A DNA stretch of 48,286 nt from Candidatus Fraserbacteria bacterium (GCA_029262795.1 JAJCYT010000002.1:1-48286); one strand, 5' to 3'; counted from the first letter of the stretch, positions 26,863 through 37,197 are shown. The notes: generated by a model from the letters alone, not told the origin. Numbers and translations: made by a program.

Positions 26863-28428
26863 ATGACGGTTTTATATGTGCTGCGGCTGCTGTTGCTTGG
26901 ATTAATTGATGCGCTTGGCATCGTTGCTCTGGTCAGTTTATGGAGCGGGGAACAGTGGGCTGTTTTTGCTATTCTTACCTTTGGTTTAATCATCACCAAC
27001 ATCATCATGTTGTTTCAGCAGGCGTATCCGCTTCGCTATATTTTTCCTGGTCTGCTTTTCTTTGCAGCATTTGTTGTGTATCCGATGTTTTACACTGTGT
27101 ATTTATCATTCACCAACCTCAGTGCAGGACATCTGCTGGCCAAAGAGCAAGTGATTGCTCAATTGCAAGGCAAGGTGGTGTCTATCCCCAATGCGCCCAG
27201 ACTTGATTTTTGGGCCTATGGCAACCAGGAAGGTGTGCCGGTCAACCTGCTCTTACGTGATGGAGAAGGCAGCTATTATCTCATCCACATTGAAGATCAA
27301 TCATTAAATCCCATTGACGCACAAGACCAGCGCTTGGTGGATCAGGATGGCGATTCGGTGTTCGATTCGTTCAACAATCTAACGTTGCTGGAAGGCCGTG
27401 ACTTGTTGCGCCAGATGTCTACTTTTGAAAACCTGGTCTTCCCGTTCGGCGAAGATGTGGTCAAAGTGGCGTCCCGAAACACCTTTACCACGGCCAAACG
27501 CCAGTTCCAATACGACGCTCAGACGGATAAGTTGCTGGAACTGTACCGTTTTAATCAAAGCACCAACACGTGGGATTCACAGGAAACGCCCTTGACATAT
27601 GAAGCCGATGGGGCGCAGGGTTTCTTTGTGGATGGGGCAGGCGAAGTGCTTACTCCTGGTTGGCAGGTGTGGGTAGGGCTCGATAATTATTTGAATATTT
27701 TTAGAAACCCGCGCATCCTGACACCATTCATGGGGGTGTTTGGCTGGACCATCACGTTTGCCTTGGTGTCTGTGTTGTTGACATTTGCTTTGGGATTGTT
27801 CCTGGCCATTTTACTCAATGATGAAAATCTAAGGTTCAGTAAATTTTACCGTGGCCTGTTGATTCTGCCCTGGGCCATTCCCGCATTTATTTCGATCATG
27901 GTGTGGCGTGGATTGATCAATCCGGTCGGGCCAGCCAACATGGGCATCCCTTGGTTTACTGATCCATTCTGGGCGAAAACAGGGCTGATTATGCTCAATT
28001 TGTGGCTCGGTTTTCCCTACATGATGACCATCAGCCTTGGCTCACTGCAGGGCATTCCCTCCGAATTGTATGAGGCCGCTTATGTGGACGGGGCCTCTCA
28101 CTGGAAGCAATTTTGGAAAATCACCTTCCCCTTGTTACTGGTGTCGATGGGGCCGTTGTTGGTGGGGTCGTTTGCTTTTAACTTCAACAACTTCAACGTG
28201 ATTTTCCTGTTCACCGCAGGGGGACCTCCGATTCCAGAAGCACAAACACCGGCAGGCGCCACGGACATTCTGATTAGTTACACCTATCAGGTGGCTTTCA
28301 ATGGTGGATGGGGGCAGCAATACGGGTTTGCTTCGGCTATCACCATTGGCATCTTTTTACTGGTGGCAACCATCAGCGCCATTAACTTTAAGTTTACGGG
28401 CGCATTGGAGGAGGCGGGCAAAGATTGA
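26863..28428 (+). CDS. malF: Maltose-type ABC transporter permease MalF
   Basis: This 521-aa inner-membrane permease has extra N-terminal membrane spans and a large periplasmic insertion (about residues 90-270), both characteristic of MalF. The remaining spans carry the cytoplasmic EAA loop EAAYVDGASHWKQFWKITFP, which contacts the ATPase. It pairs with the MalG-like protein that follows; their genes overlap by 4 bp. The ribosome site before ATG 26863 is poor. Inference: maltodextrin or related alpha-glucoside import. Confidence 0.9.
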   Translation: MTVLYVLRLLLLGLIDALGIVALVSLWSGEQWAVFAILTFGLIITNIIMLFQQAYPLRYIFPGLLFFAAFVVYPMFYTVYLSFTNLSAGHLLAKEQVIAQLQGKVVSIPNAPRLDFWAYGNQEGVPVNLLLRDGEGSYYLIHIEDQSLNPIDAQDQRLVDQDGDSVFDSFNNLTLLEGRDLLRQMSTFENLVFPFGEDVVKVASRNTFTTAKRQFQYDAQTDKLLELYRFNQSTNTWDSQETPLTYEADGAQGFFVDGAGEVLTPGWQVWVGLDNYLNIFRNPRILTPFMGVFGWTITFALVSVLLTFALGLFLAILLNDENLRFSKFYRGLLILPWAIPAFISIMVWRGLINPVGPANMGIPWFTDPFWAKTGLIMLNLWLGFPYMMTISLGSLQGIPSELYEAAYVDGASHWKQFWKITFPLLLVSMGPLLVGSFAFNFNNFNVIFLFTAGGPPIPEAQTPAGATDILISYTYQVAFNGGWGQQYGFASAITIGIFLLVATISAINFKFTGALEEAGKD

Positions 28429-29288
28429 AACAGCGTGGATGGCGTGTGCTTTGGAAACATGCGGTGATTTGGGTCATGCTTCTTTGGGTGTTGTTCCCAT
28501 TGATCTGGATCATCATTGCCTCGTTCGATCCACGCGGTATTTTGGTCAGCCAGTCGATCATTCCACCTGAGTGGAGCCTGAAGCATTACCTTGACCTGTT
28601 TTCGACGCCGACACAGCCGTTTGGCATCTGGTTGTGGAACAGCATTTATGTTTCGCTGATCACCTCTGTTCTGGCGGTGTTGCTTTGCTCTTTGGCAGCC
28701 TACGCGTTCTCTCGTTATCGCTTCCGAGGGCGGCGGGGTGGTTTGCTAACCTTGCTGATTTTGCAAATGTTCCCTCAACTTCTGGCTTTTGTAGCGCTTT
28801 ATGTGCTGTTGCAGGACATTACAAAGATCCCTGTGTTGGGTGACTTGATTGGGTTTAACACCCATGCAGGGCTCATTTTCGTCTATCTGGGCGGTGCCAT
28901 TGGTTTTAATACATGGTTGATGAAAGGTTTTTTCGATACGCTGCCAGCATCTTTGGAGGAGGCAGCCATGATCGACGGAGCTTCCCGACTCCAGGTGTTC
29001 TGGCTCATCGTGTTGCCACTCACTAGACCTGTGCTGGCGGTCATCTTTATTTTGGTTTACATCCTCACCTATGCCGATTTCTTGTTGGCCCGTGTGCTGA
29101 TCACCGATCGCGATTTATTCACTTTCTCTGTTGGGCTGCAACGCTTCATTGCCAACAACTATGGCACAGTTCGCTGGGGCATGTTCTCTGCCGCCACAGT
29201 GATTGGTTCTATCCCCATTGTGACGGTGTTTCTAATCGCACAACGATGGATCATCTCCGGCTTGACACGTGGATCAGTTAAAGGCTGA
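28425..29288 (+). CDS. malG: Maltose-type ABC transporter permease MalG
   Basis: This 287-aa permease has six membrane spans and an EAA loop EAAMIDGASRLQVFWLIVLPLTRP. The start is a TTG at 28425 overlapping the malF stop; GGAGGAGG lies 8-15 nt upstream, which supports coupled translation. MalG-type features include the N-terminal WVLFPLIWIIIASF and the conserved FDTLPASLEEAA. It is the last gene of the glucan operon. The 231 bp after it, up to the convergent gene at 29520, show nothing clear. Confidence 0.9.
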   Translation: MKQRGWRVLWKHAVIWVMLLWVLFPLIWIIIASFDPRGILVSQSIIPPEWSLKHYLDLFSTPTQPFGIWLWNSIYVSLITSVLAVLLCSLAAYAFSRYRFRGRRGGLLTLLILQMFPQLLAFVALYVLLQDITKIPVLGDLIGFNTHAGLIFVYLGGAIGFNTWLMKGFFDTLPASLEEAAMIDGASRLQVFWLIVLPLTRPVLAVIFILVYILTYADFLLARVLITDRDLFTFSVGLQRFIANNYGTVRWGMFSAATVIGSIPIVTVFLIAQRWIISGLTRGSVKG

Positions 29289-29519
29289 ATGAGTTGTCCT
29301 TCATTGCTACAAAATGAATAAAATTTCAGGTGTCTCCACATGGACTCTTCTCAGATAGATATATTCGAAGAATAACCCGGTGCCTCTGTGTGTGGGGCAG
29401 GTCATCATTAAACTCAAATGTCGTAATCTTTCCAGAAAGCTACTCTTTTCACAGCAGTTTAAGTCTCTATATGGATGTTCCAAAATTGATTAGCCTCAAG
29501 CAACCCGTAGCTCCTTTCT

Positions 29520-31646
29520 CTAGCGCAGAATGGCCAGTTTCTTCACGTCACTTTGCCATTGGGTGCCGGATAAACTGACCGTTCTGATGACGTACAAATA
29601 AGTGCCATTTGCCAACACTTTGCCGTGGTCTGCATTCAAGTTAAAAGATAGGTGGCGTCCTGGCGTGTATTCGCGAGCGACCATCTGGCCATTTAAATCG
29701 TAGATACAAACTTCCATTTCCTGGATGTCGGGGGTGTTGAATATCAATTCCCAAAGCTGTGGATGCATTGCCTTCAACGTAAATCGTGGTAAGTGGTTTT
29801 TCGCCACCGCCACTGAGGCTACTGAAAGCGGTTCACCCAGAATCCATTTTTGGATCAACTCACGGATTTTAGCATCGCTGATAGTCTGATTGGTGCCAGG
29901 AACGGTTTGCCCCAAGATCCAATACTGGATGGCCTGACGAATTTCCGTGTCGTCCATCACATCGTTGCCGTTGCTATCCAGGCTGATTTCAATGGTGTCT
30001 CCTCCAGGTGGAGCACCGACTGGTCCCTGTGGACAGACGGTGACTGCAAACTCGATGCTGTTGGCTTCATTGATGTAATAGGCAGAGGCTTCCAGCATTC
30101 CGTTGTCTAATGTGAGCATATCCACACGACCATTTCGAGCAGTTTCCTCATCCATGATGATCATGTAGTCATGGCCGCTTCTAAATTCGTAAGGGCCAAC
30201 ACTTTGCCAGTTGTTAAAGGTTCGATTTGGACCTGCTGTTGAGGTCCACACCATGTAGTTACCAGGGGTGAGTAAAGGCCCGGTTATTTCGGTGTTTGGT
30301 TTAAGTGTCATAAACTGGATTTCGCAAGGGCTGGTTCCTGTTGGAGGAGATGGCGGTGGTGGCGGTGCTGCAACAGGGCAGACTGTGATAGCAAATTCCA
30401 TATTAAAAGATTCATTCACATAATAAGCAGAAGCTTCTAACATGCCGTTATCCTGTTTGAACACGACAACTTCGCCATCATCGTCCGTGTCCTGATCCAT
30501 CACGATGGTGTATTCATGACCTGGCTTGAATTCAAAGGGGCCATAACTCTGCCAGTCGCTAAAGGTTCGATTTGAGCCCGCAACCGAAGTCCAGACCATG
30601 TAGTTGCCAGGCGTGAGTAAAGGTCCTGCGATTTCGGTGTTTGGGTTGAGTGTCATGAAATTGATTTCACATGGACTGGTCCCTGTGGAGGGTGGCGGGG
30701 GTGTTGTACTGTCACCAATGGAGATAGTGACACTGGCTTCAGCCGTTCCACCTTTACCATCGGAAACCATAACTCGGATGGTATGCGTTCCAGCACGAGG
30801 ATTATCCCATTTAACCTGGTTGGTGACGACATTGGGTTGATGTGTGCCGTTGACATACCACGAATAGGTCAATGTGTCTCCATCAGGATCGAAAGCATCT
30901 GCAAACAACGTCAATATGTCCGATGGAGTAACCGTTGCAGGGGTATATGTCAAGGAGACTGACGGTGCACGATTCTGGCCAGGTGGAGGTGGTGTGGTTG
31001 TGCTGCCGGAAACCCAATCATAAATGTATCTGTATTCCATTCCCGTTATGCCGCCTGAGTAACTGCTGTTTTGAAATACCTGAACGTAAACAGCAAATTG
31101 CTGAGTGATGCCTGGAATGGTTTCGAACCCTTCTACATCAACAACCATTTCTTCAGGAATGGGCGAACCGGCCGGCACAGTAACCTGTCCAGCGGTTGGT
31201 CTATTTCCACTCAAGTGAATGCCGTAAGTGAGTTCGATAACGCCATCGGATGAAGTGCCAACGGTGTCCGATTTGGCCACCACTTTGAGGTTCAACTGGG
31301 CGATTTCGTGTGGATTCAAAGTTTGTGGCGGTGGTGTCCAGAAAAACTCATAGCCAAACGTGCCATTGGTCACACGATTTGCACCATCGCAAACGGCTGG
31401 AACATTCGTTGTGATTTCAGCATATCCTGATCGGATGGTGCCTTCTCCGTAGTTACAGGACACGGGCGGGTTATCAATCACAATGGGTTGTTCTGCTGTG
31501 AGTTCCCAGTACCCTGTTTGCCCTGATGCATCAAAGGCCATCCATGGGATGAAAATCAGTGTCAAGACCAGTATCAGGAAAACTTGGCCTTGGCTCTGTG
31601 AAAGCCATTTACATTTATTGCTTCTGGTTTTACGATTGAAAATCAT
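29520..31646 (-). CDS. Large secreted modular protein with PKD, repeat, dockerin-like and FlgD-like parts
   Basis: This 708-aa exported protein has a signal segment at about residues 1-43 (VFLILVLTLIFIPWMAF). In order: a beta domain of unknown type; a PKD/Ig-like domain (NRAPSVSLTYTPATVTPSD to VSDGKGG); two tandem copies of a domain of about 105 residues starting GTSPCEI and ending EFA-x-TVCP; a dockerin-like pair (D-S-N-G-N-D-V-M-D-D-T-E-I, then WILG and a second helix ending WILG); and a C-terminal FlgD/sorting-like segment (VCIYDLNGQMVARE, ANGTYLYVI, VKKLAILR). The modules suggest cell-surface or extracellular binding. AAAGGGGG precedes ATG 31646. The dockerin-like pair matches the tail of the 5083-5886 protein. 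Confidence 0.8.
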   Translation of the reverse strand: MIFNRKTRSNKCKWLSQSQGQVFLILVLTLIFIPWMAFDASGQTGYWELTAEQPIVIDNPPVSCNYGEGTIRSGYAEITTNVPAVCDGANRVTNGTFGYEFFWTPPPQTLNPHEIAQLNLKVVAKSDTVGTSSDGVIELTYGIHLSGNRPTAGQVTVPAGSPIPEEMVVDVEGFETIPGITQQFAVYVQVFQNSSYSGGITGMEYRYIYDWVSGSTTTPPPPGQNRAPSVSLTYTPATVTPSDILTLFADAFDPDGDTLTYSWYVNGTHQPNVVTNQVKWDNPRAGTHTIRVMVSDGKGGTAEASVTISIGDSTTPPPPSTGTSPCEINFMTLNPNTEIAGPLLTPGNYMVWTSVAGSNRTFSDWQSYGPFEFKPGHEYTIVMDQDTDDDGEVVVFKQDNGMLEASAYYVNESFNMEFAITVCPVAAPPPPPSPPTGTSPCEIQFMTLKPNTEITGPLLTPGNYMVWTSTAGPNRTFNNWQSVGPYEFRSGHDYMIIMDEETARNGRVDMLTLDNGMLEASAYYINEANSIEFAVTVCPQGPVGAPPGGDTIEISLDSNGNDVMDDTEIRQAIQYWILGQTVPGTNQTISDAKIRELIQKWILGEPLSVASVAVAKNHLPRFTLKAMHPQLWELIFNTPDIQEMEVCIYDLNGQMVAREYTPGRHLSFNLNADHGKVLANGTYLYVIRTVSLSGTQWQSDVKKLAILR
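30030..30687 (-). repeat. Tandem domain duplication inside the secreted modular protein
   Basis: Two adjacent copies (about 30030-30341 and 30372-30687) encode the same domain, with long matching stretches such as LLTPGNYMVWTS and DNGMLEASAYY. They are separated by a Pro-rich linker. Confidence 0.75.
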
Positions 31647-31946
31647 CTGTTGCCCCCTTTATGCAAGGAGAACGCACAAATTAGCAGACATCCCTGTTGA
31701 TGTATCAAAAATGCAGATTCAATTCACTTTGTGTTTCTAAACGAACCTTGATGTATGGTTGATTGAAAACAGAAAAGGATTCTTCTGCAGCGATCAGCAA
31801 GGCAATGCTGCTTGCAGGTGTTCTCGGATCATACGACTTGTATGGTTGATTCATGGCAACCACCTGTTTCGACAAACGGCAAATCAAAGCAGCTTGTTCA
31901 AAGAATCAAAATCAATTCAGGGCGAATCTGTTAAACGTTGTTTCCC

Positions 31947-32123
31947 TCAGTGGACAATGAAGTCCACCACTTTGGGTCTCACCAGTTTCTTGAAATCGGC
32001 AAATCTTAATTTGATGGCTTCATCGTGATTGCCAGCTTCAAAGAAGCAGCGGTGGTGCTTCAGGGTATGATAATTGACCTGATGTTCATCCAGAAAGGTT
32101 TTCAGCGTAAATGCCAGAGACAT
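31947..32123 (-). pseudogene. Possible truncated YbaK-like gene, 58 aa
   Basis: The first 20 residues (SLAFTLKTFLDEHQVNYHTLKH) recall the N-terminus of YbaK/EbsC-type aminoacyl-tRNA deacylases, which are near 150-160 aa. The rest does not fit and the frame ends early. AAGGTG lies 7 nt before ATG 32123, so it may still be translated. It is probably a remnant. The surrounding 31647-31946 and 32124-32204 hold no convincing gene. Confidence 0.35.
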
Positions 32124-32204
32124 CACAATCACCTTCCCTCATACGCTTTGATTTATTATGAAATGGCACTGATGGATGAACGATGATGGGGGTCAGGATT
32201 TGGC

Positions 32205-32218
32205 TTGATTTAAATCAT
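32205..32218. promoter_or_regulatory. FNR/DNR-like box upstream of tdh
   Basis: TTGATTTAAATCAT fits the TTGAT-N4-ATCAA consensus with one mismatch. It lies about 300 bp upstream of tdh. A second such box lies at 32367. Either could be bound by a Crp/Fnr protein, perhaps the one encoded at 15241-15906. Confidence 0.4.
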
Positions 32219-32243
32219 ATTGCTTCAACTAAGCTACCCAATC

Positions 32244-32347
32244 GATTCTGTCGCAAAGAATTGGTTGGGGTAGAATCGAGACAGATTTATACTAAGCTAG
32301 GAGCACAGTTTAGGCGATTCCGACCAGAGATTTTTTGCGACAGAACC
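32244..32347. mobile_element. Small inverted-repeat element with IS6-like ends (MITE-like)
   Basis: Left end GATTCTGTCGCAAAGAAT (32244-32261) and right end, read inverted, GGTTCTGTCGCAAAAAAT (32330-32347) are imperfect inverted repeats. The similarity continues inward (GGTTGGGGTAGAATCG against TGGTCGGAATCGC). The ends resemble IS6-family termini such as GGTTCTGTTGCAAA. There is no room for a transposase, so it is either a non-autonomous element or a remnant. A related element lies at 37198-37309. Confidence 0.45.
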
Positions 32348-32366
32348 AACGATCTCATGGTATTGA

Positions 32367-32380
32367 ATGATTTAGATCAA
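32367..32380. promoter_or_regulatory. Second FNR/DNR-like box upstream of tdh
   Basis: ATGATTTAGATCAA fits TTGAT-N4-ATCAA with one mismatch. It lies 133 bp before the tdh start, on the other side of the inverted-repeat element. This position is more suitable for activation of tdh-kbl than the 32205 site. Confidence 0.4.
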
Positions 32381-32512
32381 TCCATAGTTCACTCAACGAA
32401 GATATGATCATTGGAGAAGCGATCGGATACGCTTCCTCATTCTTTTATTCTTGGGAGTCAAGAAAGGAAATATTGATGAAACGAATGGCGATCTGGTGAA
32501 AGCAATTCCATT

Positions 32513-33553
32513 ATGAACACAATGAAAGCTTTAGTGAAGCAGAAAGCTGAACCCGGGCTGATATTGGAAGAAGTGCCCCTTCCGGCAGTTGGTATTGATG
32601 ATGTTTTAATCCAGGTGGATAAGGCATCCATCTGTGGCACGGATGTTCACATCTACAACTGGGATGAGTGGGCACAGCAAAATCTTTCGCCCCCGGTGGT
32701 GATTGGACACGAATTTGTAGGGCAGGTGGCTGCGGTGGGCGACAATGTTCACGACGTCCACATGGGCCAGCTTGTCTGTGGAGAAGGCCACATCGTCTGC
32801 GGCCACTGCCGCAATTGCCTTGCCGGGCGCCGCCACCTGTGCATGAACACCCAAGGCGTGGGCATTCATAGAAACGGCGGCTTTGCCGAATATGTGGCGA
32901 TTCCTGTGGACAACGTATGGCACGCCGACCCCAACATCTCCACCGACATTCTTTCTTTTTTCGATCCACTGGGTAATGCAGTCCACACAGCACTGGAATT
33001 TGATGTACTTGGAGAAGATGTACTCATTACAGGAGCTGGGCCAATTGGTATCTTGGCCGCTGCCATCGTCAGACACGCAGGTGCGCGTCATGTGGTCATT
33101 ACCGACTTGAATCCATATCGTCTTGAGTTGGCCCGAAAAATGAACCCGACCTGTGTCGTGAACGCAGCCGAAGAAAAAATTGAAGCCGTGATTGACGAAT
33201 TGGAGATGAAAGAGGGCTTCGATATTGGCTTGGAAATGTCTGGCAGCCCCCAGGCATTAAATGACATGATCAAACTAATGTGTCATGGTGGCAAGATCGC
33301 CATGCTAGGCATCTTTGCCCAGCAAGCCGCCATTGATTGGAATCAAGTGATTTTTAACGGCCTCACTTTAAAGGGCATTTACGGACGCAAAATGTACGAA
33401 TCCTGGTACAAAATGACCAGCATGATTCAATCTGGCCTGGATGTGTCAGGGGTAATCACACACCACTTTCCTTATCATGAATTTGAACAGGGGTTTGAGG
33501 TCATGCGCTCAGGCCAATCCGGCAAGGTGATCCTCAATTGGCAATCCGCCTAG
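32513..33553 (+). CDS. tdh: L-threonine 3-dehydrogenase
   Basis: This 346-aa zinc-dependent medium-chain dehydrogenase oxidises L-threonine to 2-amino-3-ketobutyrate with NAD. Near the N-terminus [19 protein letters not shown] carries the catalytic zinc Cys, and GHEFVGQV the zinc His-Glu. The structural zinc Cys set is in [21 protein letters not shown], and the nucleotide fold has [15 protein letters not shown]. Length and motifs match E. coli Tdh. The start may be ATG 32513 or ATG 32522 (MKALVKQ), which aligns better with E. coli; neither has a strong ribosome site. kbl follows after 10 bp as an operon. Confidence 0.95.
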   Translation: MNTMKALVKQKAEPGLILEEVPLPAVGIDDVLIQVDKASICGTDVHIYNWDEWAQQNLSPPVVIGHEFVGQVAAVGDNVHDVHMGQLVCGEGHIVCGHCRNCLAGRRHLCMNTQGVGIHRNGGFAEYVAIPVDNVWHADPNISTDILSFFDPLGNAVHTALEFDVLGEDVLITGAGPIGILAAAIVRHAGARHVVITDLNPYRLELARKMNPTCVVNAAEEKIEAVIDELEMKEGFDIGLEMSGSPQALNDMIKLMCHGGKIAMLGIFAQQAAIDWNQVIFNGLTLKGIYGRKMYESWYKMTSMIQSGLDVSGVITHHFPYHEFEQGFEVMRSGQSGKVILNWQSA

Positions 33554-33563
33554 AAAGGCATGT

Positions 33564-34748
33564 ATGTCTTACACAATGGATACGTTTCTGCAACAAAAGT
33601 TGCAGGAGATCGAAGCTGAAGGGTTGTATAAAAAAGAGCGGATTATTGGTGGACCGCAACACGCGCAGGTCAAACTCCAAGACGGCCAACAGGTTTTAAA
33701 CTTGTGCGCCAACAACTATCTTGGTTTGTCGAATCATCCTGAGATCGTTCGTGCTGCACAAGAAGGCATGGAACAATGGGGATTTGGATTGTCCTCCGTG
33801 CGCTTTATCTGCGGCACACAGACCATTCATAAAGAATTAGAGCATAAACTGTCCAAGTTTTTAGGCATGGATGACACCATCCTCTACAGTTCCTGCTACG
33901 ATGCCAACGGCGGCTTGTTTGAAACATTGCTGGGGCCGGAAGATGCCGTGATCAGCGACGCCCTCAACCACGCCAGCATCATTGACGGGATTCGGTTGTG
34001 TAAAGCCAAGCGGTTTCGCTATCAAAATAGCGACATGGCTGACCTGGAAGCCAAGCTCATAGAGTCTGCCGATTGTCGTTTTCGTCTCATCGTCACTGAC
34101 GGTGTGTTTTCAATGGATGGCTTCATCGCCAAACTGAAAGAAATTTGTGATCTGGCAGATCGTTATGACGCTATGGTGATGGTGGACGACTCTCACGCAG
34201 TTGGTTTCATGGGTAAACAAGGGCGCGGCACCCACGAACATTGTGATGTAATGGAACGCATAGACATCATCACAGGTACGTTGGGGAAAGCTCTGGGAGG
34301 AGCCAGTGGTGGCTATACCAGCGCCAGGCAGGAAATCATTGATTTGCTGCGGCAGCATTCTCGACCTTATTTATTTTCTAATTCGTTGGCCCCCAGCATT
34401 GTGTGCGCTTCCCTCAAAACCCTTGAGTTGTTGAATGCAACAACCGAACTGCGGGATCGGCTGCAAGCCAATACAAGCTATTTTCGTGAGAAAATTGCAG
34501 ACATTGGACTGGAGGTGCTCCCTGGAAGCCATCCTATCGTGCCTGTGATGTTTGGCGATGCCAAACTTACTCAACAGGTATCCACAAGGCTCTTGGAACA
34601 AGGAGTTTATGCCATTGGGTTTTTCTACCCTGTGGTGCCCAAGGGCACGGCTCGAATTCGCACCCAGATGTCAGCAGCCCATACACGCGAAGATCTGGAC
34701 ATCGCTATTAAAGCCTTCCAGAACATTAAACTTGAATTTAAACTTTGA
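33564..34748 (+). CDS. kbl: 2-amino-3-ketobutyrate coenzyme A ligase
   Basis: This 394-aa PLP-dependent alpha-oxoamine synthase cleaves 2-amino-3-ketobutyrate with CoA to glycine and acetyl-CoA, the second step after Tdh. Family motifs: [54 protein letters not shown] (PLP aspartate) and the lysine-bearing [15 protein letters not shown]. Length is normal. AAAGGCATGT precedes the ATG. Together with tdh it makes threonine a source of glycine and acetyl-CoA. Confidence 0.95.
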   Translation: MSYTMDTFLQQKLQEIEAEGLYKKERIIGGPQHAQVKLQDGQQVLNLCANNYLGLSNHPEIVRAAQEGMEQWGFGLSSVRFICGTQTIHKELEHKLSKFLGMDDTILYSSCYDANGGLFETLLGPEDAVISDALNHASIIDGIRLCKAKRFRYQNSDMADLEAKLIESADCRFRLIVTDGVFSMDGFIAKLKEICDLADRYDAMVMVDDSHAVGFMGKQGRGTHEHCDVMERIDIITGTLGKALGGASGGYTSARQEIIDLLRQHSRPYLFSNSLAPSIVCASLKTLELLNATTELRDRLQANTSYFREKIADIGLEVLPGSHPIVPVMFGDAKLTQQVSTRLLEQGVYAIGFFYPVVPKGTARIRTQMSAAHTREDLDIAIKAFQNIKLEFKL

Positions 34749-34836
34749 ATTAACTGAATGATGTGATGCAACACGACTGCAAAAATATTCTTAGCCAAAC
34801 CAAAGTAAGACAGAAACAATCGCCGTCTAAATAAAA

Positions 34837-34867
34837 AATCCCTCCCACAGCACTTGTGGGAGGGATT
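34837..34867 (-). terminator. Hairpin terminator for the DUF885 gene
   Basis: A perfect 13-bp stem (34837-34849 with 34855-34867) and 5-nt loop are followed on the minus strand by TTTTATTT. It lies about 200 bp past the stop of the minus-strand gene and 90 bp past kbl, so it may serve both. The rest of 34749-35074 is featureless. Confidence 0.75.
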
Positions 34868-35074
34868 GATAGATCAAGCTTTGAACCGATGATTAAATTG
34901 TGACCGCTGGTTCACAAATATTTGAGTTCAGACTCCTAACCGGTTATCTGGAAAGATTTGTTTGATAAGATGCATTAGGGATTGAATCTCTTAAATTCAC
35001 TTTTGAGACATCTTTCATCTAGGCATTCCCAACTAAACGGTCACTCGGAGTAAGCCTGTGAGGTTGACCAAATT

Positions 35075-36949
35075 CTAATTCGATTCCCCTATGGCGCTTT
35101 CGATGTAAAGCTGAACTTGCTTTTCCAACACGCTGAGCGGCATTTGGCCATACTGAAGCATGATATTGTGAAATGCCTTGATGTCAAAGGTTTCTCCCAG
35201 TTCGTCGTTGACACGCTTGCGCAGTTCCAAGATTTTGAGTTCCCCAGCTTTGTAAGAAACTGCTTGCCCCGGCCACGCGATATAGCGATCAACTTCATAA
35301 GATAGTGAAAATCCCAGATTATCTTCTGCATATCGGCGAGCTTCATCACGGGTCCATCGCTGAGCGTGAATGCCGGTATCCAGCACCAAGCGTGCGGCTC
35401 GGAACAACTCTAACCAGCGATTGTCGATTTTGCTGTGCAGGTCGGGGTACATGCCAATGGATCGCACAAGCTTCTCCGCATAGAGGGCCCAGCCTTCGAC
35501 GTGTGCATTAAATGTCAACACCTTTTGGACCAGTGCCAAGTCAGATTCCATTTGTAGTGCCAACTGAAAGTGGTGACCTGGAACAGCTTCGTGGAATGTC
35601 AGCGAGCGCATTTCGGATTTGAATGGCGGCGGATTGACGTTTGCAAAAAACGTTCCCGGGCGGCTGCCATCGAAGCTGGGCGGCACATAATGGGCGGGTG
35701 CGCCAGCTTTCTCTGGAGGCATGGCGCGGACTTGCACGGGCGCCTGGGGCAACACATCGAACAAACCGCTAATCTGTTGTTCCACCTCACGGATAATCAT
35801 TGTGTAATCATCCAAGGCCTGCTGATGGCCCTCTGCGGTATCGGGATAAGTATCTTTCGGCCTGCCGCGGTAGCGACCCCAATATGTGCGAATTACGTTG
35901 CCGAAATTGGGATCACGTGCGCCAATGCCCAACTCGGAGATGAAGCCCCGAATTTCAGTTTGAATGCGTTCGACCTCAATGAGGCCAATGTCATGGATCT
36001 GTTGAGGCGTCATGTCGGTTGTGCTGTGGTGGCGCAACGTGTGGGCGTAATACGCATCGCCGTCGGGGAGCTTCCATACGCCTGCGTTGTTTGTGGCAAC
36101 CGTAACCTGATGTTCAATTTCCGCGCGTAAGTTGTCAAAGGCAGGAATGACGTGATTGGCAATTGCTGTAATTGCGCTTTCCCCAAGCTCAGATTCTTCT
36201 AAGGCGCTTAGGCCGTCAGCAGCCGCAAGCTTACCAACAAACGAAGTGTAAAGAGAGTTTTGACTCGGTTCGCGGTCTCCAGGGTTCAGATTTTGCAGCA
36301 CGGTTTCCAGAATAAATTTGGGTGCAATTATGCCCAGTGACTTCTGGGTGCGCAGAATTTCGATGAGTTGATCAAACTTATTTTCCACTGCCACAAGGCG
36401 CGCAATATAGTTTTGGGCGTCCAATTTGGTGTGAACCTCGTGAGTGTCCAGCATCAATTCGAGAAAGTCAGAGTGCACTGAATACAATTGCCGGACACGG
36501 TAGTCGTGGAACATGAACTCTTCCCCACGCACCTGGTCTTCTAAGAACCAGCCCAGCACTTGGGTGGTCAATTGCTGGGCTGGGCTTTGAGATGCGAAGT
36601 CGAAGCTGCGCAGCTTCTCAAGGCCGGACTTGACAAATACCATATCCTGTTGTTGGCGCGTAATGGAAAGATCATTGAGCAAGTGTCCGCTGGGATCAAG
36701 CTCCGATCCAAATAGCCTCAGGCTGGTGACCCACTCTGGAAAGCGATTGACATATGCCAAAAAGAAAACGTGATGGAATTCGCCCAAATCCTCTATGGCG
36801 TTAAGCGTTGAGATTTCATTTTGAATAGATTCGGACGAACTGGGTGTAATTGCACCAGACGACGCCACACCAGTGATGTTGAGCAGCAACCAAACACTTA
36901 ATAAGGCCACCGATCTAATGGCCAGCAACAACAGATTTCGCACCTTCAA
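35075..36949 (-). CDS. DUF885 family metallopeptidase-like protein, exported
   Basis: This 624-aa protein has a signal peptide at about residues 1-29 and then a mostly helical DUF885 domain. The zinc-site motif HEAVPGHH is present within LTFHEAVPGHHFQLALQ, with a further Glu in HVEGWALYAEKLV, as in gluzincin-like peptidases. The length is usual. The family is widespread and rarely characterised, so an extracytoplasmic peptidase role is inferred. It is monocistronic, convergent to tdh-kbl, with its own terminator at 34837. AGGAGG lies 6 nt before ATG 36949. Confidence 0.85.
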   Translation of the reverse strand: MKVRNLLLLAIRSVALLSVWLLLNITGVASSGAITPSSSESIQNEISTLNAIEDLGEFHHVFFLAYVNRFPEWVTSLRLFGSELDPSGHLLNDLSITRQQQDMVFVKSGLEKLRSFDFASQSPAQQLTTQVLGWFLEDQVRGEEFMFHDYRVRQLYSVHSDFLELMLDTHEVHTKLDAQNYIARLVAVENKFDQLIEILRTQKSLGIIAPKFILETVLQNLNPGDREPSQNSLYTSFVGKLAAADGLSALEESELGESAITAIANHVIPAFDNLRAEIEHQVTVATNNAGVWKLPDGDAYYAHTLRHHSTTDMTPQQIHDIGLIEVERIQTEIRGFISELGIGARDPNFGNVIRTYWGRYRGRPKDTYPDTAEGHQQALDDYTMIIREVEQQISGLFDVLPQAPVQVRAMPPEKAGAPAHYVPPSFDGSRPGTFFANVNPPPFKSEMRSLTFHEAVPGHHFQLALQMESDLALVQKVLTFNAHVEGWALYAEKLVRSIGMYPDLHSKIDNRWLELFRAARLVLDTGIHAQRWTRDEARRYAEDNLGFSLSYEVDRYIAWPGQAVSYKAGELKILELRKRVNDELGETFDIKAFHNIMLQYGQMPLSVLEKQVQLYIESAIGESN

Positions 36950-37197
36950 AACAGCCTCCTCATCCGGACGTCTGATCTTAAATGCTTCTCTTTATAGTTT
37001 TCATAATCGCTCTTCCACGTATCATTCTGACACCACATTATTTAGGTAAACTTAATAGATATCCCTAATCGCATCTAAGAAACATTGGGCACAGTTGCTA
37101 ATTACTTTTTAGGACATCTTCAAGGCAGTGCGCCTCTGGCGTGAAATGCTTCAAGGTCATGATCTTGTTTATTGAGCTAGGTTCACTTTAGGATTAT

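Noticed and set aside
31705..31887. Minus-strand open frame of 60 aa
   Set aside because: No ribosome site, no family resemblance and no operon context.
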